A stretch of DNA of 64,000 bases from Nocardia amamiensis. GTDB taxonomy: Bacteria; Actinomycetota; Actinomycetes; Mycobacteriales; Mycobacteriaceae. The notes under the pieces are model-generated. The model worked only from the letters and a program-made list of their open reading frames with translations, made no database searches and was not told the DNA's origin. Position 1 is the first letter of the stretch. Each line of letters begins with the position of its first letter. This document shows positions 1-8,606 of this stretch, piece after piece. The translations under genes were made by a program, and so were the position numbers. The stretch spans positions 1 through 64,000 of the forward strand of contig NZ_JADLQX010000013.1 of NCBI RefSeq assembly GCF_015477605.1. Reading direction: 5' to 3'.

Positions 1-125
1 TCACCGCCCCCAACTCCACGCGATCCGACAACCCGGTCCAAGGATGCATGCCCGATACAAGATCACATCACCAACATGTGTCACCACGACCGCGACGAAC
101 CACTTGCCTTGTCAAGCAACGGCAT

Positions 126-365
126 TGCCCCGCCGTCCTCGAATGCTCCGTGCTCGGCACCCCGGACGAACGCTGGGGGGAGCTCGTCCATGCGGTCGTC
201 GTCGTCCGCGACGGCGCACAGGTCAGCGCCGAGGAGATCATCGAGCACTGCCGTGACCACCTGGCCGGCTACAAGTGCCCCAAGAAGGTGACCTTCCGCA
301 ACGGGCTGCCCAAGACCGTAGTCGGCAAGATCAACCGCAAGGAGCTCGGGGAGCTGGTCCGATGA
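126..365 (+). pseudogene. C-terminal remnant of an AMP-dependent acyl-CoA synthetase
   Basis: The last about 80 codons encode the C-terminal AMP-binding-enzyme subdomain of fatty acyl-CoA/acyl-CoA ligases: 'VLECSVLGTPDERWGE', then 'LAGYKCPKKV' and a 'KTVVGKINRKEL' tail holding the conserved catalytic lysine region. The adenylation domain (about 400 residues) is missing. Sequence before about 126 does not read as this family in any frame, so the gene is cut by a rearrangement rather than by the window edge. Its TGA overlaps the ATG of the next gene, so the fragment was the end of an operon that continues downstream. It is not expected to make an active ligase. Confidence 0.75.
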
Positions 366-1171
366 GTACCTCGCTGAGCCGGAAAGTCGCTTTCGTCACT
401 GGCGGACGACAAGGGATCGGAAAAGCCGTGGTCGAGACGCTCGCCGGCGCCGGCGCGAGCGTCGCGGTCGTCGATGTCGACCCATCCGTGGCGGACGTGG
501 CGGCCGAGATCAGTCGGCGTACGCCGGGATGCGAGGTCATTGCGGTGCGGGCCGACGTCACCTCGAGTGAGGAGATCGGTGCCGCGGTCGCGGAGGCCAA
601 CCGGCGTCTGGGCCGGATCGACATCCTGATCAACAATGCCGGAGTTGTCGGCACCAGGGCGTTCTCCTGGACGGGCGACGAGGATGTGTGGCGAGCGACC
701 GTCGACATCAACCTGGTCGGGACCTACCGCGTCACCAAGGCCGTCGTTCCGCAGATGGTCCAGGCACGAGCCGGACGCGTCATCAACATCGCTTCGATCT
801 CCGGGAAGCAGGGCAGCATCGGGAACTCCGCGTACAGCGCGTCCAAGCATGGGGTCGTCGGCCTGACCCGCACGCTCGCGCAGGAGTTCGGCATCCTGGG
901 CCTCGGTGAGCTCACCGCCAACGCGGTCTGCCCCGGCGTGGTCGACACGCCACTGGTACATGGGGAGGACGGACTCCTGGATGGCGTCTCGGCGCTCACC
1001 GGCGAGAGCCACGAGGTGGTGATGGAGAAGTACATCCTCACCCAGTCGTTGCAGCACCGCCTCCTGGACCCGCAAGAGGTCGCGGACATGGTGCTCTACC
1101 TCGCGTCCGACCGGGCGCGCGGCATCACCGGGCAGGCGATCAACGTCTGCGGAGGGTCGGTGTTCAACTGA
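362..1171 (+). CDS. SDR-family NAD(P)-dependent oxidoreductase
   Basis: A 269-residue classical short-chain dehydrogenase/reductase. The cofactor motif TGGRQGIG is near residues 13-20, NNAG follows the fourth strand, and the active site is Ser...YSASK. Members oxidise or reduce alcohol/carbonyl groups; the substrate cannot be told from sequence. The ATG overlaps the stop of the ligase remnant (ATGA), and the stop overlaps the start of the amidohydrolase (TGATG), so the three were one transcript. The company of an acyl-CoA ligase and an amidohydrolase suggests catabolism of an aromatic or cyclic acid; this is inference. Confidence 0.9.
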   Translation: MSTSLSRKVAFVTGGRQGIGKAVVETLAGAGASVAVVDVDPSVADVAAEISRRTPGCEVIAVRADVTSSEEIGAAVAEANRRLGRIDILINNAGVVGTRAFSWTGDEDVWRATVDINLVGTYRVTKAVVPQMVQARAGRVINIASISGKQGSIGNSAYSASKHGVVGLTRTLAQEFGILGLGELTANAVCPGVVDTPLVHGEDGLLDGVSALTGESHEVVMEKYILTQSLQHRLLDPQEVADMVLYLASDRARGITGQAINVCGGSVFN

Positions 1172-2031
1172 TGACTGCGCAAATCAACCGGATCGTCGAC
1201 GCCCACGTTCACTGGTGGGACGTCGAGGCGAACCCCTGGTACGAGTACATCCGCAACGTCGGCGAGATGACCGGTACGAACCTGCACAGCAACTACCTCC
1301 CCGCCGACTACCGTCGCAGCATCGGTGACGTCGGGGTGTCGAAGGTTATCCACGTCTCCGCCGTGGTCGGAACCCAGCACTACGTCGACGAACTACGTTG
1401 GGTGGACAGCGTTGCCGCCGGCTCGGGCTTCGAAGTCGGCTGCGTCGGATCCGTGGACCCGGTCCTGGACAGCGTCGAGCTTCGCGCACACCTCGACGCC
1501 CAATTCGACACCGGCCGGCTGCGCGGCATCCGAGTCCTCGAAGGCCTCGACCCGGACGGTGACGCCGCCTGCACACTCGCCGACTGGCTGATCCAGCGTG
1601 ATCTCGTCCTCGACCTGGTCGCTCGACCGGACACGCTCGAACGATGGACCCGCTTCATTGCCGACCGTCCGCGTCTCCGGGTGGTCCTGGAGCACTCCGG
1701 ATGGCCTCTCGGGGCTGATGACGCGTCCTATCAGGCTTGGGAGCAGTCGCTGACTCGCTTCGCCTCCAACACCGACGCCGCTGTGAAGGTCTCCGGACTC
1801 GCCATGGTTACCTTCGAAGTGAGCGAAGCAAGGATGAGGCCCTGGATCGAGTGCTGCGTCGACCGATTCGGTTGGGACCGCGTGGTGTTCGCCAGTAATT
1901 TCCCCGTCGATGGGCTCGCCGGCTCCTACGGGGACTTGATTCGCGTCTTCGACGAGGTGCTCAGGCCCGACGACGAAGTCCAGCTCGAGAAGTTCTTCGC
2001 TGCCAACGCCGAACGCATCTACCGACTCTAG
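1171..2031 (+). CDS. Amidohydrolase-2 family metal-dependent hydrolase
   Basis: A 286-residue TIM-barrel hydrolase of the amidohydrolase_2 (PF04909) type. The N-terminal metal-binding motif DAHVHWWD sits at residues 10-17, 'VVLEHSGWP' is in the middle, and the C-terminal 'VVFASNFPVDGL' carries the family's GSDxP-like segment in a variant form. Such enzymes act as hydrolases, decarboxylases or lactonases on small ring compounds, including 2-pyrone-4,6-dicarboxylate lactonase-like enzymes. It starts by overlapping the SDR stop by one base and is the last intact gene of the small operon. The exact reaction is unknown. Confidence 0.88.
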   Translation: MTAQINRIVDAHVHWWDVEANPWYEYIRNVGEMTGTNLHSNYLPADYRRSIGDVGVSKVIHVSAVVGTQHYVDELRWVDSVAAGSGFEVGCVGSVDPVLDSVELRAHLDAQFDTGRLRGIRVLEGLDPDGDAACTLADWLIQRDLVLDLVARPDTLERWTRFIADRPRLRVVLEHSGWPLGADDASYQAWEQSLTRFASNTDAAVKVSGLAMVTFEVSEARMRPWIECCVDRFGWDRVVFASNFPVDGLAGSYGDLIRVFDEVLRPDDEVQLEKFFAANAERIYRL

Positions 2032-2033
2032 AG

Positions 2034-2828
2034 TTGGATGCTGGCCGACTCGATGAGCATATCCAATCCGTCGCGGGGGCAGGGATGAAGTCGAAGGCAC
2101 GCCTGCACAAGGTGATTCTCACCGGAATCATGGGTCTGGCAGTACGATACGGCGCTCTCTCCGAGAACCCCGTGCGCGACACCTCCCGCCTGCGTAGACG
2201 CAAGACCAAGCCTCAGATCATCGAACGGGAACGCCTGGTCGGCCTGCGTGAGCAACTTCGGCAATGGTTGGCAGGCGAAGAGATTCCGGGGACTCCCGCA
2301 TATACGCACGGTCCGAAGCGTGATCAGTTCGTCGTGGATGTGGCCGATCTGATCCTCGGTTCGGGGGTGCGCCCGGGAGAGGCCCTGGCTGCATCCTGGG
2401 ATCAGTTCGACCTTGAAGCGGAACCGGCGACGTTCACCGTCAATGCAACGGTGGTCAGACTGAAAGGTAAGGGACTGTTCCGGCAGGAATGGACGAAGAC
2501 AGACGCGGGGCACCGAACTGTCACGCTGCCCGGGTTCGTCGTCGACATGTTGAAGCGGTTGCAAGACGACCCGAAGCACGGACGGATGTGGGAGGTGAGG
2601 GCGCTGCGCGAGGTTCGCGCCGAGGTGGTTGGCACGTTGCTGGCATCGGCGAGCTTCGACGGAACTGTTCGCTTGTGGGATCCGCACACCGGACAACCAT
2701 TCGGCAAGCCCCTGGCCGGTCGTTCGAGAAGTGTCATCGACGTTGCTTTCAGCCCCGACAGCACCTTCCTCGCCGCCGCACTAGGTGACAACACTCTCCG
2801 GATATGGACCGCCGACCACCTATGGTGA
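2034..2828 (+). pseudogene. Chimera of a tyrosine-recombinase fragment and a WD40-repeat fragment
   Basis: One open frame joins two unrelated pieces. Residues 1 to about 180 are the middle of a phage-type integrase: the end of the core-binding domain ('GLAVRYGALSENPV') and the first catalytic arginine region ('GSGVRPGEAL', Arg113). The later His-x-x-Arg and Tyr residues are absent. From about residue 195 to the end it reads as WD40 repeats ('LLASASFDGTVRLWDP', 'SVIDVAFSPD', 'NTLRIW'). The integrase is truncated at both ends and the WD40 protein lacks its N-terminus, so neither can work. The junction (about 2575-2620) marks an old deletion, probably at the edge of a lost integrated element. 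Confidence 0.75.
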
Positions 2829-2906
2829 CACCTTCGGCTCGACGACAGTTCCGATCAGGCGCCGCGGCCAGCGGCTTCGATGCCAGGGTGAACTCCTCTC
2901 GTCGAG

Positions 2907-3956
2907 CTACCGGGAAACGCTGGCGCGACCGCGGACGGCGCGTTGCCGGTCGTCGATGATTTTGGTGCGGCGCAGGGCCATTGCCTCAGCGGGACAACTG
3001 CCGGTGGTGAGCGCGCGGTAGACGGCGTGTGCGTCTTCGAGTGCGTCGCGCGCGCCGACGCCGGCCGCGGGAGTGATCGCGTGGTCGGCGTCGCCGATGA
3101 GCAGGACCGGCAGCGTCGGCTCGGCAGCGGCGTCGAGGGGCACGTTGCGCGCGTTGCTGACGTGGACGGAGTCGGTCTTGTCGAGCAGGGTGCCGACCAG
3201 ATCGTTGATCGACGGCGTGGTCTGAAGGACCGTGTCGGTCCACTCGCTGGTGGGTCGCACGCCGGAGTCGTCTGCGCCGTCCAGAGGAGCGCGGGCTATC
3301 CGGATGAACCAGTGGGCGGTGTGTCCGGGCCGCCAGATGTGGCCGAACGTGCTGGCGGCTGCGCCGGTGGCGTCGAGCTCGGCGAAGAAGTGCAGTGTCT
3401 GGGGTTCGGTGTCCAGTTCTGTTGGGGTGGAGGTCATCCCGTACAGCACGACGTCTCCGGCGTAGACCGGGGTGCGCTCGGGTTCGAGGCGGGCCCGGAC
3501 GACGGAGTCGATGCCGTCGGCGGCGATCACGATGTCGCCGGTGGTGCTCGATGAGCCGTCGCTGTGCTGGATCCGGCATCGTCCGGGCTCGTCGACGGTC
3601 ACGTCGGTGATGCCGCAGTCGTACCGGAGATCGGCGCCCGAGGTGCCGACGAAGTCGTTGAGCACCTTTACCAGCGAGCTGCGCAGCCAGAACCGGTGAC
3701 CGCGGCTCATCGCGGCGCGGCGGCCGTTGCTGCCGACGTATTCGAGGGCGCTGACCGGGTAAGAGGCCTGGTTCACCGCGTCGTCGTCGACGCCGAGGTC
3801 GTGTAATACCGAGTGGCCGCGCTCGTCGATGAACAGGAACGCTCCGCCGGCGGCGTTGCGCGGTTGCTGCTCGTACAGAGTGACCTGTTCACCTCTGCGG
3901 GCGAGGGCGCCGCCGAGGATGGTCCCGGCGATGCCTCCGCCGATGATCGTCACCAT
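2907..3956 (-). CDS. FAD-dependent monooxygenase (PHBH/UbiH type)
   Basis: A 349-residue flavoprotein with the dinucleotide-binding motif GGGIAG at residues 6-11, and the second FAD motif as 'LLIGDADHAITPAAGVGARDALEDA' split across the C-terminal third. These are hallmarks of the FAD_binding_3 aromatic hydroxylase family. Such enzymes hydroxylate or epoxidise aromatic or polyketide substrates using NAD(P)H. The start is ATG with a TAGGAGA ribosome site six bases upstream. A short inverted repeat, CCTAC-4 bp-GTAGG at 3965-3978, lies in the leader and may be an operator. No partner gene is adjacent, so the substrate is unknown; the position next to rearrangement debris hints at acquisition. Confidence 0.88.
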   Translation of the reverse strand: MVTIIGGGIAGTILGGALARRGEQVTLYEQQPRNAAGGAFLFIDERGHSVLHDLGVDDDAVNQASYPVSALEYVGSNGRRAAMSRGHRFWLRSSLVKVLNDFVGTSGADLRYDCGITDVTVDEPGRCRIQHSDGSSSTTGDIVIAADGIDSVVRARLEPERTPVYAGDVVLYGMTSTPTELDTEPQTLHFFAELDATGAAASTFGHIWRPGHTAHWFIRIARAPLDGADDSGVRPTSEWTDTVLQTTPSINDLVGTLLDKTDSVHVSNARNVPLDAAAEPTLPVLLIGDADHAITPAAGVGARDALEDAHAVYRALTTGSCPAEAMALRRTKIIDDRQRAVRGRASVSR

Positions 3957-4008
3957 TCGAATCTCCTACTCGGGTAGGGACTGAGCATCCGAAAGTACGT
4001 TGCATCTT

Positions 4009-4656
4009 CTATTCTTCGCCGGCATCCCATTCCGACTGGTCGGCACATGCAATCCAATGCAACGCATGGCATCGTTCAGCTACCACCATGGGATCCAAGC
4101 CGCCGATGCTTTCTCCACATTGCTCATAGATATCCTGCGAAAAATGATTGAGAAAGAAGTAGTAGTGCAGTTCCGCGAGTATCTCCTGCGTGGGGCGCAA
4201 TCCGGCTTGTCGGATGAATGGTTGCAATGGTTCGCCCAATGTCGGCAAATGGTCGATGACCAGTGCACCGTCCATTCGTTCATCGGGTTCGAGCAGGCTC
4301 GAAATTTCTCCTGAAGCCCATAGCAGGACGTACAGGGACTCCGCTCGCCAGGTCAGTAGATTCGATTGCATCGCTGCTTGCTTCCACAGCATCTCTTCTT
4401 CGGGTAACTCGGTCAGTGAGAATACCCTCTTTTACCGCTCGGTCAATTCGGGCAGAAAATGCTCCGCCCGCATCCATTCCGAGACTGCTCTTGGATTCGG
4501 GTGGTATATGACGCCGAGCAGTGCATGCAGGGCAAGTGCTCGCCGGGCCAACTCTGTGGGATCGCGGAATTGGATAGGAAAAACATCCTCTATTTCGGGT
4601 AGGAATTCCACTTCCAATCCGTGCTGTTTCAATCGAGTTTGTGTCGATGGTATCAT
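4009..4656 (-). pseudogene. DUF4272 protein gene interrupted by an in-frame TAA
   Basis: Read from ATG at 4656 the frame gives 'ELARRALALHALLGV' and stops at TAA (4432-4434). The same frame continues without any shift into 'LLTWRAESLYVLLWASGEI' and ends at 4009. Together the halves match the DUF4272 layout: an 'ARRALALHAL' helix followed by 'WRxEALYVLLWALG'. One substitution that made TAA from a sense codon explains the break. The function of DUF4272 is unknown. The segment is visibly AT-richer than its neighbours. Read-through, or a sequencing error at 4432-4434, is the alternative. Confidence 0.7.
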
Positions 4657-5038
4657 TGCACACCTTCCATTACGCCTCGGCGCATCGGTTCGAACTGCTC
4701 AGTATTTCGCGCCCCGCGCTCGAATGCAAACGCCCACATGGACGCTCGGGCCGACCCTCGGCGACTGGCTGGTGGAGGACGCGGAAGTCGTTGCGCGTCA
4801 ACGACTGTAGCCGCGACTAGAGGCGTGGTAGCCGAGGTTGTGATCGATGCACCTGGTTGACGAACGCGCACACCGGCGTGCTCTGCCAGATCCGGCCGAG
4901 TCCGCGAAACATTCGGGGCGCCTGCATGATCCGGACATCCACCTGGTGGCGGGACCGCATCGGTCGTCCTGGACCGACCGACGGGGGTCCGCCAGAGGCC
5001 GGCGTCTCGAAGCTGCCCTTCCAATCGATGCCCAAGAC
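4657..5038. other. Region without a recognisable gene
   Basis: About 380 bases lie between the start of the DUF4272 pseudogene and the small ORF before the ATP-grasp gene. Several open frames exist on both strands (for example 4817-5059 on the minus strand), but none has a ribosome site plus recognisable motifs. It should hold the promoters for both neighbours. Confidence 0.4.
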
Positions 5039-5182
5039 ATGCGTGTTGCGATCGAACATGACGACTCCCTCAATTCTATATTCATCTCCTCCAGTATGCT
5101 GAGGGAGCGATTCGGTTCGGGCGACACGCCTCGGGAAGCTGACCTCAGAGAATTCGACTTCATCGTCAGAAAGGCGGACTGA
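5039..5182 (+). CDS. Small ORF coupled to the ATP-grasp gene, possible detached N-terminal domain
   Basis: A 47-residue ORF ('MRVAIEHDDSLNSIFISSSM...') ends five bases before the ATP-grasp start. Its 'SIFISSSMLRERFG' segment resembles the small N-terminal beta domain that normally begins YheC/YheD-type ATP-grasp proteins ('tIyLssslLkklGl'). The downstream gene starts directly at the next domain. Either the domain is separately encoded, or a frameshift split one gene, or the peptide is an unrelated coupled product such as a modification substrate. There is no clear Shine-Dalgarno sequence, and the coding call is tentative. Confidence 0.4.
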   Translation: MRVAIEHDDSLNSIFISSSMLRERFGSGDTPREADLREFDFIVRKAD

Positions 5183-5187
5183 AACGG

Positions 5188-6228
5188 GTGCAGATGTTCG
5201 ATCTCATTGTCCTGACGGAGTTGGCCGGTTCCGGCAGGCCGTTTGGAAAGCAGACCAACTTCTTTGCTGATTTGGAAAAGATGGCAACTGAGAGTGGGTA
5301 CCGTCTCGGTATCGGTGATGTCAGTAGCCTGAGGGCGTTCGATACGACGTTGGATGTCTATGCTGCCAACAGTGAGTTCACCGCTCGTTCCGTCGGTCGC
5401 GCGTATTACAATCGAGCGATTTCGTCGGACGCTATGAACCGGCAGGTCGGGCAATATGCGGGTGTACTCGGTTCCGCAATATTATTCAATGGGATTGCCT
5501 CGGTAGAGGCGATGCAGGACAAGTATTATTGCAGCCTGCTGTTCGATTCCAGTGGGATTCCGGTGCCTATGTCCATGTTCACCTCGGAGATCAATGGCCG
5601 GCTCGACCGTCTGGTGGATTTCGGAGACAGCTTGGTGTTGAAACCGCGATCGGGCATGCAGGGGGAGGGGATTCAATTTGTCGAGCGCGAAGGAAACCAG
5701 CTCATGGCCGGTGATGAGTGCTACGCTATCGAAGATCTGCCCACACTGTTTCCGAATCATATCGTGCAACAAAACGTACGACCGGCAAGTGGCTTCGAAG
5801 TGAGAACGCTGGTTCAATTCGAGGGAAATGGTTACAACGCCGTCGCCTCCTACGTCAAGGATTCGCCGGCGCGATCGGTTGCGAATCTTTCCAGAGGTGC
5901 ACGGGCGCGCTCGCCTCGGGAGGTTCACCCGGCGCTGGACGCGAAAACAATCGACACTATCGAAAACAATGCGGTCGCCGCGGTGGAGGCGGTTCGTACC
6001 GCCAGTTCGGACAATCGCCTGTTCGAGGCCGGTGTGGATCAAATAGTGGATGACAGTGGCAGATGCTGGATCATTGAGATCAACGGAAGGCCTGGGCGTT
6101 TCGGGCTGTCGCTGGTCGCCAAATACTCCGGGCTTGCGACGGAAAGGGATAGATATCGCGCTATGCGCCAGAAGTCGCTGTGGAATATTATCCAATACGG
6201 CCTGCGTATTTCCGGCTCGGCGGAATAA
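5188..6228 (+). CDS. YheC/YheD-like ATP-grasp protein
   Basis: A 346-residue ATP-grasp ligase-type protein. Residues 1-90 hold 'FDLIVLTELA' and 'PFGKQTNFF', as in YheC/D proteins. The nucleotide-binding core begins at 'SLVLKPRSGMQGEGI', followed by 'HIVQQNVRPASGFEVRTLVQ', 'VANLSRGARA' and the metal-binding end 'CWIIEINGRPGRFGL'. ATP-grasp enzymes activate carboxylates and join them to amines or thiols; YheC/D proteins were first seen as spore-coat-associated, but actinobacterial homologues are of unknown role. The GTG at 5188 or the ATG at 5194 could be the start. The gene is AT-richer than its surroundings, suggesting horizontal transfer with the DUF4272 gene. Confidence 0.75.
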   Translation: MQMFDLIVLTELAGSGRPFGKQTNFFADLEKMATESGYRLGIGDVSSLRAFDTTLDVYAANSEFTARSVGRAYYNRAISSDAMNRQVGQYAGVLGSAILFNGIASVEAMQDKYYCSLLFDSSGIPVPMSMFTSEINGRLDRLVDFGDSLVLKPRSGMQGEGIQFVEREGNQLMAGDECYAIEDLPTLFPNHIVQQNVRPASGFEVRTLVQFEGNGYNAVASYVKDSPARSVANLSRGARARSPREVHPALDAKTIDTIENNAVAAVEAVRTASSDNRLFEAGVDQIVDDSGRCWIIEINGRPGRFGLSLVAKYSGLATERDRYRAMRQKSLWNIIQYGLRISGSAE

Positions 6229-6288
6229 CCGGCACTGAGCCGTGTACGTGCGCTGAGGCATCGCAGACCGCTGCCACTGATGCTCTGT

Positions 6289-7614
6289 TCAGGCTGGTCC
6301 GCCGCCGAACGACCAAGCGGTGCCGGTGCCCAGCAAGCTGAAGCCGGTGCCGCTCAGCAGGTGCTCGTCGAGCAGGTTCCGGGTGTCCACGATGACGGCC
6401 CGGTCGACATCGGTCGCGAGTCGCGCCCAGTCGAGCGCACGGAACTCGGGCCATTCGGTGAGGATCACGATCGCGCCGGCGTCCCGCGCCACCAGGTAAG
6501 GGTCATCTACCACCCGGATGCCGTCGAGGCCGGGAGCGCCGGACTCCGGGACACACGGGTCGTAAGCGGTGACGGTGGCGTCATGATGGGAAAGCTGCCG
6601 CGCGACCGCGACGGCGGGGGAGTCGCGCAGGTCCCCCGTCCCGGCCTTGAACGTGAGGCCGAGCACGCCGATCCGCGTGCCCGACAGCGAGCCGTCGACC
6701 GCACCGGTGACCGCGCGGCGGATCTTGCGCATCACCATCGCGTGCTGATGGTCGTTGGCTCGCAGGGCATCACGGACGATAGCGAAGTCCACCCCTGATT
6801 CCTCCGCGGCCCGCAAGAGCGCGCGCGTGTCCTTGGGCAGACACGAACCGCCCCAGCCGGGGCCGGGTGCGAGGAAAGCCGGACCGATCCGGTCGTCCAT
6901 TCCCATCGCGGTGGTGACCTTCGTGATATCGGCGCCGACCCGTTCGCACAGTTCGGCCAGCGTGTTCACGAACGAGAGCTTGACCGCGAGAAACGCGTTG
7001 CTGGCGTACTTGGCGAGTTCCGCGCTGGCCGAGTCCAATCGGAGGACCGGCGCGCCTGTTGCGGCGTACAGCGCCGCGACACGGTCGGCCGATTCCCGAT
7101 CCTGCTCCGCCGCGCCCACAAGGACGCGGTCGGGGTGCAGGAAGTCGTGCACCGCGTGGCCCTCCCGGAGAAATTCCGGGTTGCTGATGACCGCCGTGTT
7201 CGCGCGCCCGGACAGTGCGGCGATCCGCGCCGCCGTCCCCACCGGAACGGTGGATTTGGTGACGAGCACGCAATCCGGCGGCAGGACAGTGGCCAACGTC
7301 CGCAGCGCGTCTTCGAGCACGCCCAGGTCGGCCGTGCCAGCGGTGCCCATGGGCGTCGGGAGGCACAACAGGACCACTTCGCATTCGTGCAGCGCTCTCG
7401 GGTCCCCCGTGAAGACGAGTCGGTTCTCCGCGAGCCCTTCTCGAACCAGTTGCGGCAGGCCGGGCTCGACGATCGCGACCGTACCCGCGCGAAGGGCCGC
7501 TACCTTGGACTCGTCATTGTCGACACAGACCACATGATGTCCTAGGTGGGCCAGGCAAGCGGCGCTGGTAAGCCCTACATACCCGGCACCTACCACGCCG
7601 ACGCGACTACCCAT
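6289..7614 (-). CDS. ugd: UDP-glucose 6-dehydrogenase
   Basis: A 441-residue protein of the UDP-glucose/GDP-mannose dehydrogenase family. It begins with the NAD motif GAGYVG (residues 9-14). The central part has 'KSTVPVGT' and 'NPEFLREG', and the catalytic cysteine is in GGSCLPKD (Cys258). It oxidises UDP-glucose twice to UDP-glucuronate with NAD+. It is the last gene of a leftward operon and its start overlaps the GT9 stop by eight bases. In this cluster its product is the expected substrate for the UDP-xylose-synthase-like enzyme five genes upstream. Confidence 0.95.
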   Translation of the reverse strand: MGSRVGVVGAGYVGLTSAACLAHLGHHVVCVDNDESKVAALRAGTVAIVEPGLPQLVREGLAENRLVFTGDPRALHECEVVLLCLPTPMGTAGTADLGVLEDALRTLATVLPPDCVLVTKSTVPVGTAARIAALSGRANTAVISNPEFLREGHAVHDFLHPDRVLVGAAEQDRESADRVAALYAATGAPVLRLDSASAELAKYASNAFLAVKLSFVNTLAELCERVGADITKVTTAMGMDDRIGPAFLAPGPGWGGSCLPKDTRALLRAAEESGVDFAIVRDALRANDHQHAMVMRKIRRAVTGAVDGSLSGTRIGVLGLTFKAGTGDLRDSPAVAVARQLSHHDATVTAYDPCVPESGAPGLDGIRVVDDPYLVARDAGAIVILTEWPEFRALDWARLATDVDRAVIVDTRNLLDEHLLSGTGFSLLGTGTAWSFGGGPA

Positions 7615-8557
7615 GGCGCACCTTCTCCGCGAGCAACCCGGTCGCGACCCTCAGCACATGTTCTGGATGCAGCAGGAGCAGCCCGGGATCGGGATAGGCG
7701 CTATGTGGATCGCCGACCTGCCCTGCCCACAGCGTTACGTGGTGTTTCGCGGCAGCGGGCGGCCCCCACCGGTGTGGAGGCGTGGGGCCGAACAGCAATA
7801 TCGACGATGTGCCGAAGGCGGTGGCGAGATGCCCAACGCCGGTATCGCCGCACACGACCAGCGCCGCTTCGGCCACCAGCGCGGCGAGTTCGGTCAGGTC
7901 GGTGCGTCCCGCGTACACCGCTGAGGGCGGCAGGCCCGCTCTCTCGGCGACCGCGTTCGCCAACGGCATTTCGCCGCGCGCACCGGTGATGACCACCCGG
8001 TGGCCGTTGGCGCTGAGTTCCCGTGCCACTCGAGCGAAACGTTCGGATGGCCAGCGCCGTGCGGGATAGGCCGCTCCGGGATGAAGCACGACCACGTTCG
8101 ACTCAGGGGCGGACTGCGGTGGCGCGGGTAGCAGCAGCGCGGTTCGATCGGCGTCGATCCGTCCGTACTCCAGCAATCGGCACCAGCGATCCACCTCGTG
8201 CATCTCGTCGCGCCAGTCGAGGCCGGGCACCTCAGGGTAAGCCGGGTGGTGATGGGTCAGCAGTGTCTCCGGCCGTACCGCCAGCAGATCACGGATGCTT
8301 TCCGGGCCTCTGCCGTGCAAGTTGACCGCCAGCCTCGGCGGTGCCTCCTGCCATTGCAGCGCACCCAGTCCCGCGGTCGGCAGCAGTTCGTCGACCGCGT
8401 CGATGAGGTCGACCAGAGCGCGGAGCGCTTCCGGCGCGGCGAGTACCACACGCTCGTCCGGGTAGGCGTTCTTCAGCCCGCGCAGGGCGGGCACGCTGGT
8501 CAGCAGGTCGCCGAGCCCGAGCGCGCGGAGCACGAGAATGGATTGGGTCAAGGCCAC
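7607..8557 (-). CDS. Glycosyltransferase family 9 (heptosyltransferase-like)
   Basis: About 316 residues with the GT9 pattern: N-terminal 'SILVLRALGLGDLLTSVPAL', central 'VVLHPGAAYPARRWPSERFA', and C-terminal 'VVCGDTGVGHLATAFGT' with 'LFGPTPPHRWGP'. In Gram-negatives the family transfers ADP-heptose to LPS; actinobacterial members act on unknown surface glycans or on natural products. I place the start at GTG 8557, which has GGAAGCGGG five bases upstream. The frame stays open further up, but that would run into the previous gene. The gene sits between a GT2 and UDP-glucose dehydrogenase. Confidence 0.9.
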   Translation of the reverse strand: MALTQSILVLRALGLGDLLTSVPALRGLKNAYPDERVVLAAPEALRALVDLIDAVDELLPTAGLGALQWQEAPPRLAVNLHGRGPESIRDLLAVRPETLLTHHHPAYPEVPGLDWRDEMHEVDRWCRLLEYGRIDADRTALLLPAPPQSAPESNVVVLHPGAAYPARRWPSERFARVARELSANGHRVVITGARGEMPLANAVAERAGLPPSAVYAGRTDLTELAALVAEAALVVCGDTGVGHLATAFGTSSILLFGPTPPHRWGPPAAAKHHVTLWAGQVGDPHSAYPDPGLLLLHPEHVLRVATGLLAEKVRHG

Positions 8558-8606
8558 GGTCCCGCTTCCGATGCGCACACCACGTGTGCCACCAGCGCCC
8601 GGCCGG

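Noticed and set aside
4817..5059. 80-codon minus-strand ORF near the ATP-grasp gene, considered as a peptide precursor
   Set aside because: There is no ribosome site, its orientation is opposite to the ATP-grasp gene, and no conserved core or repeat is visible.
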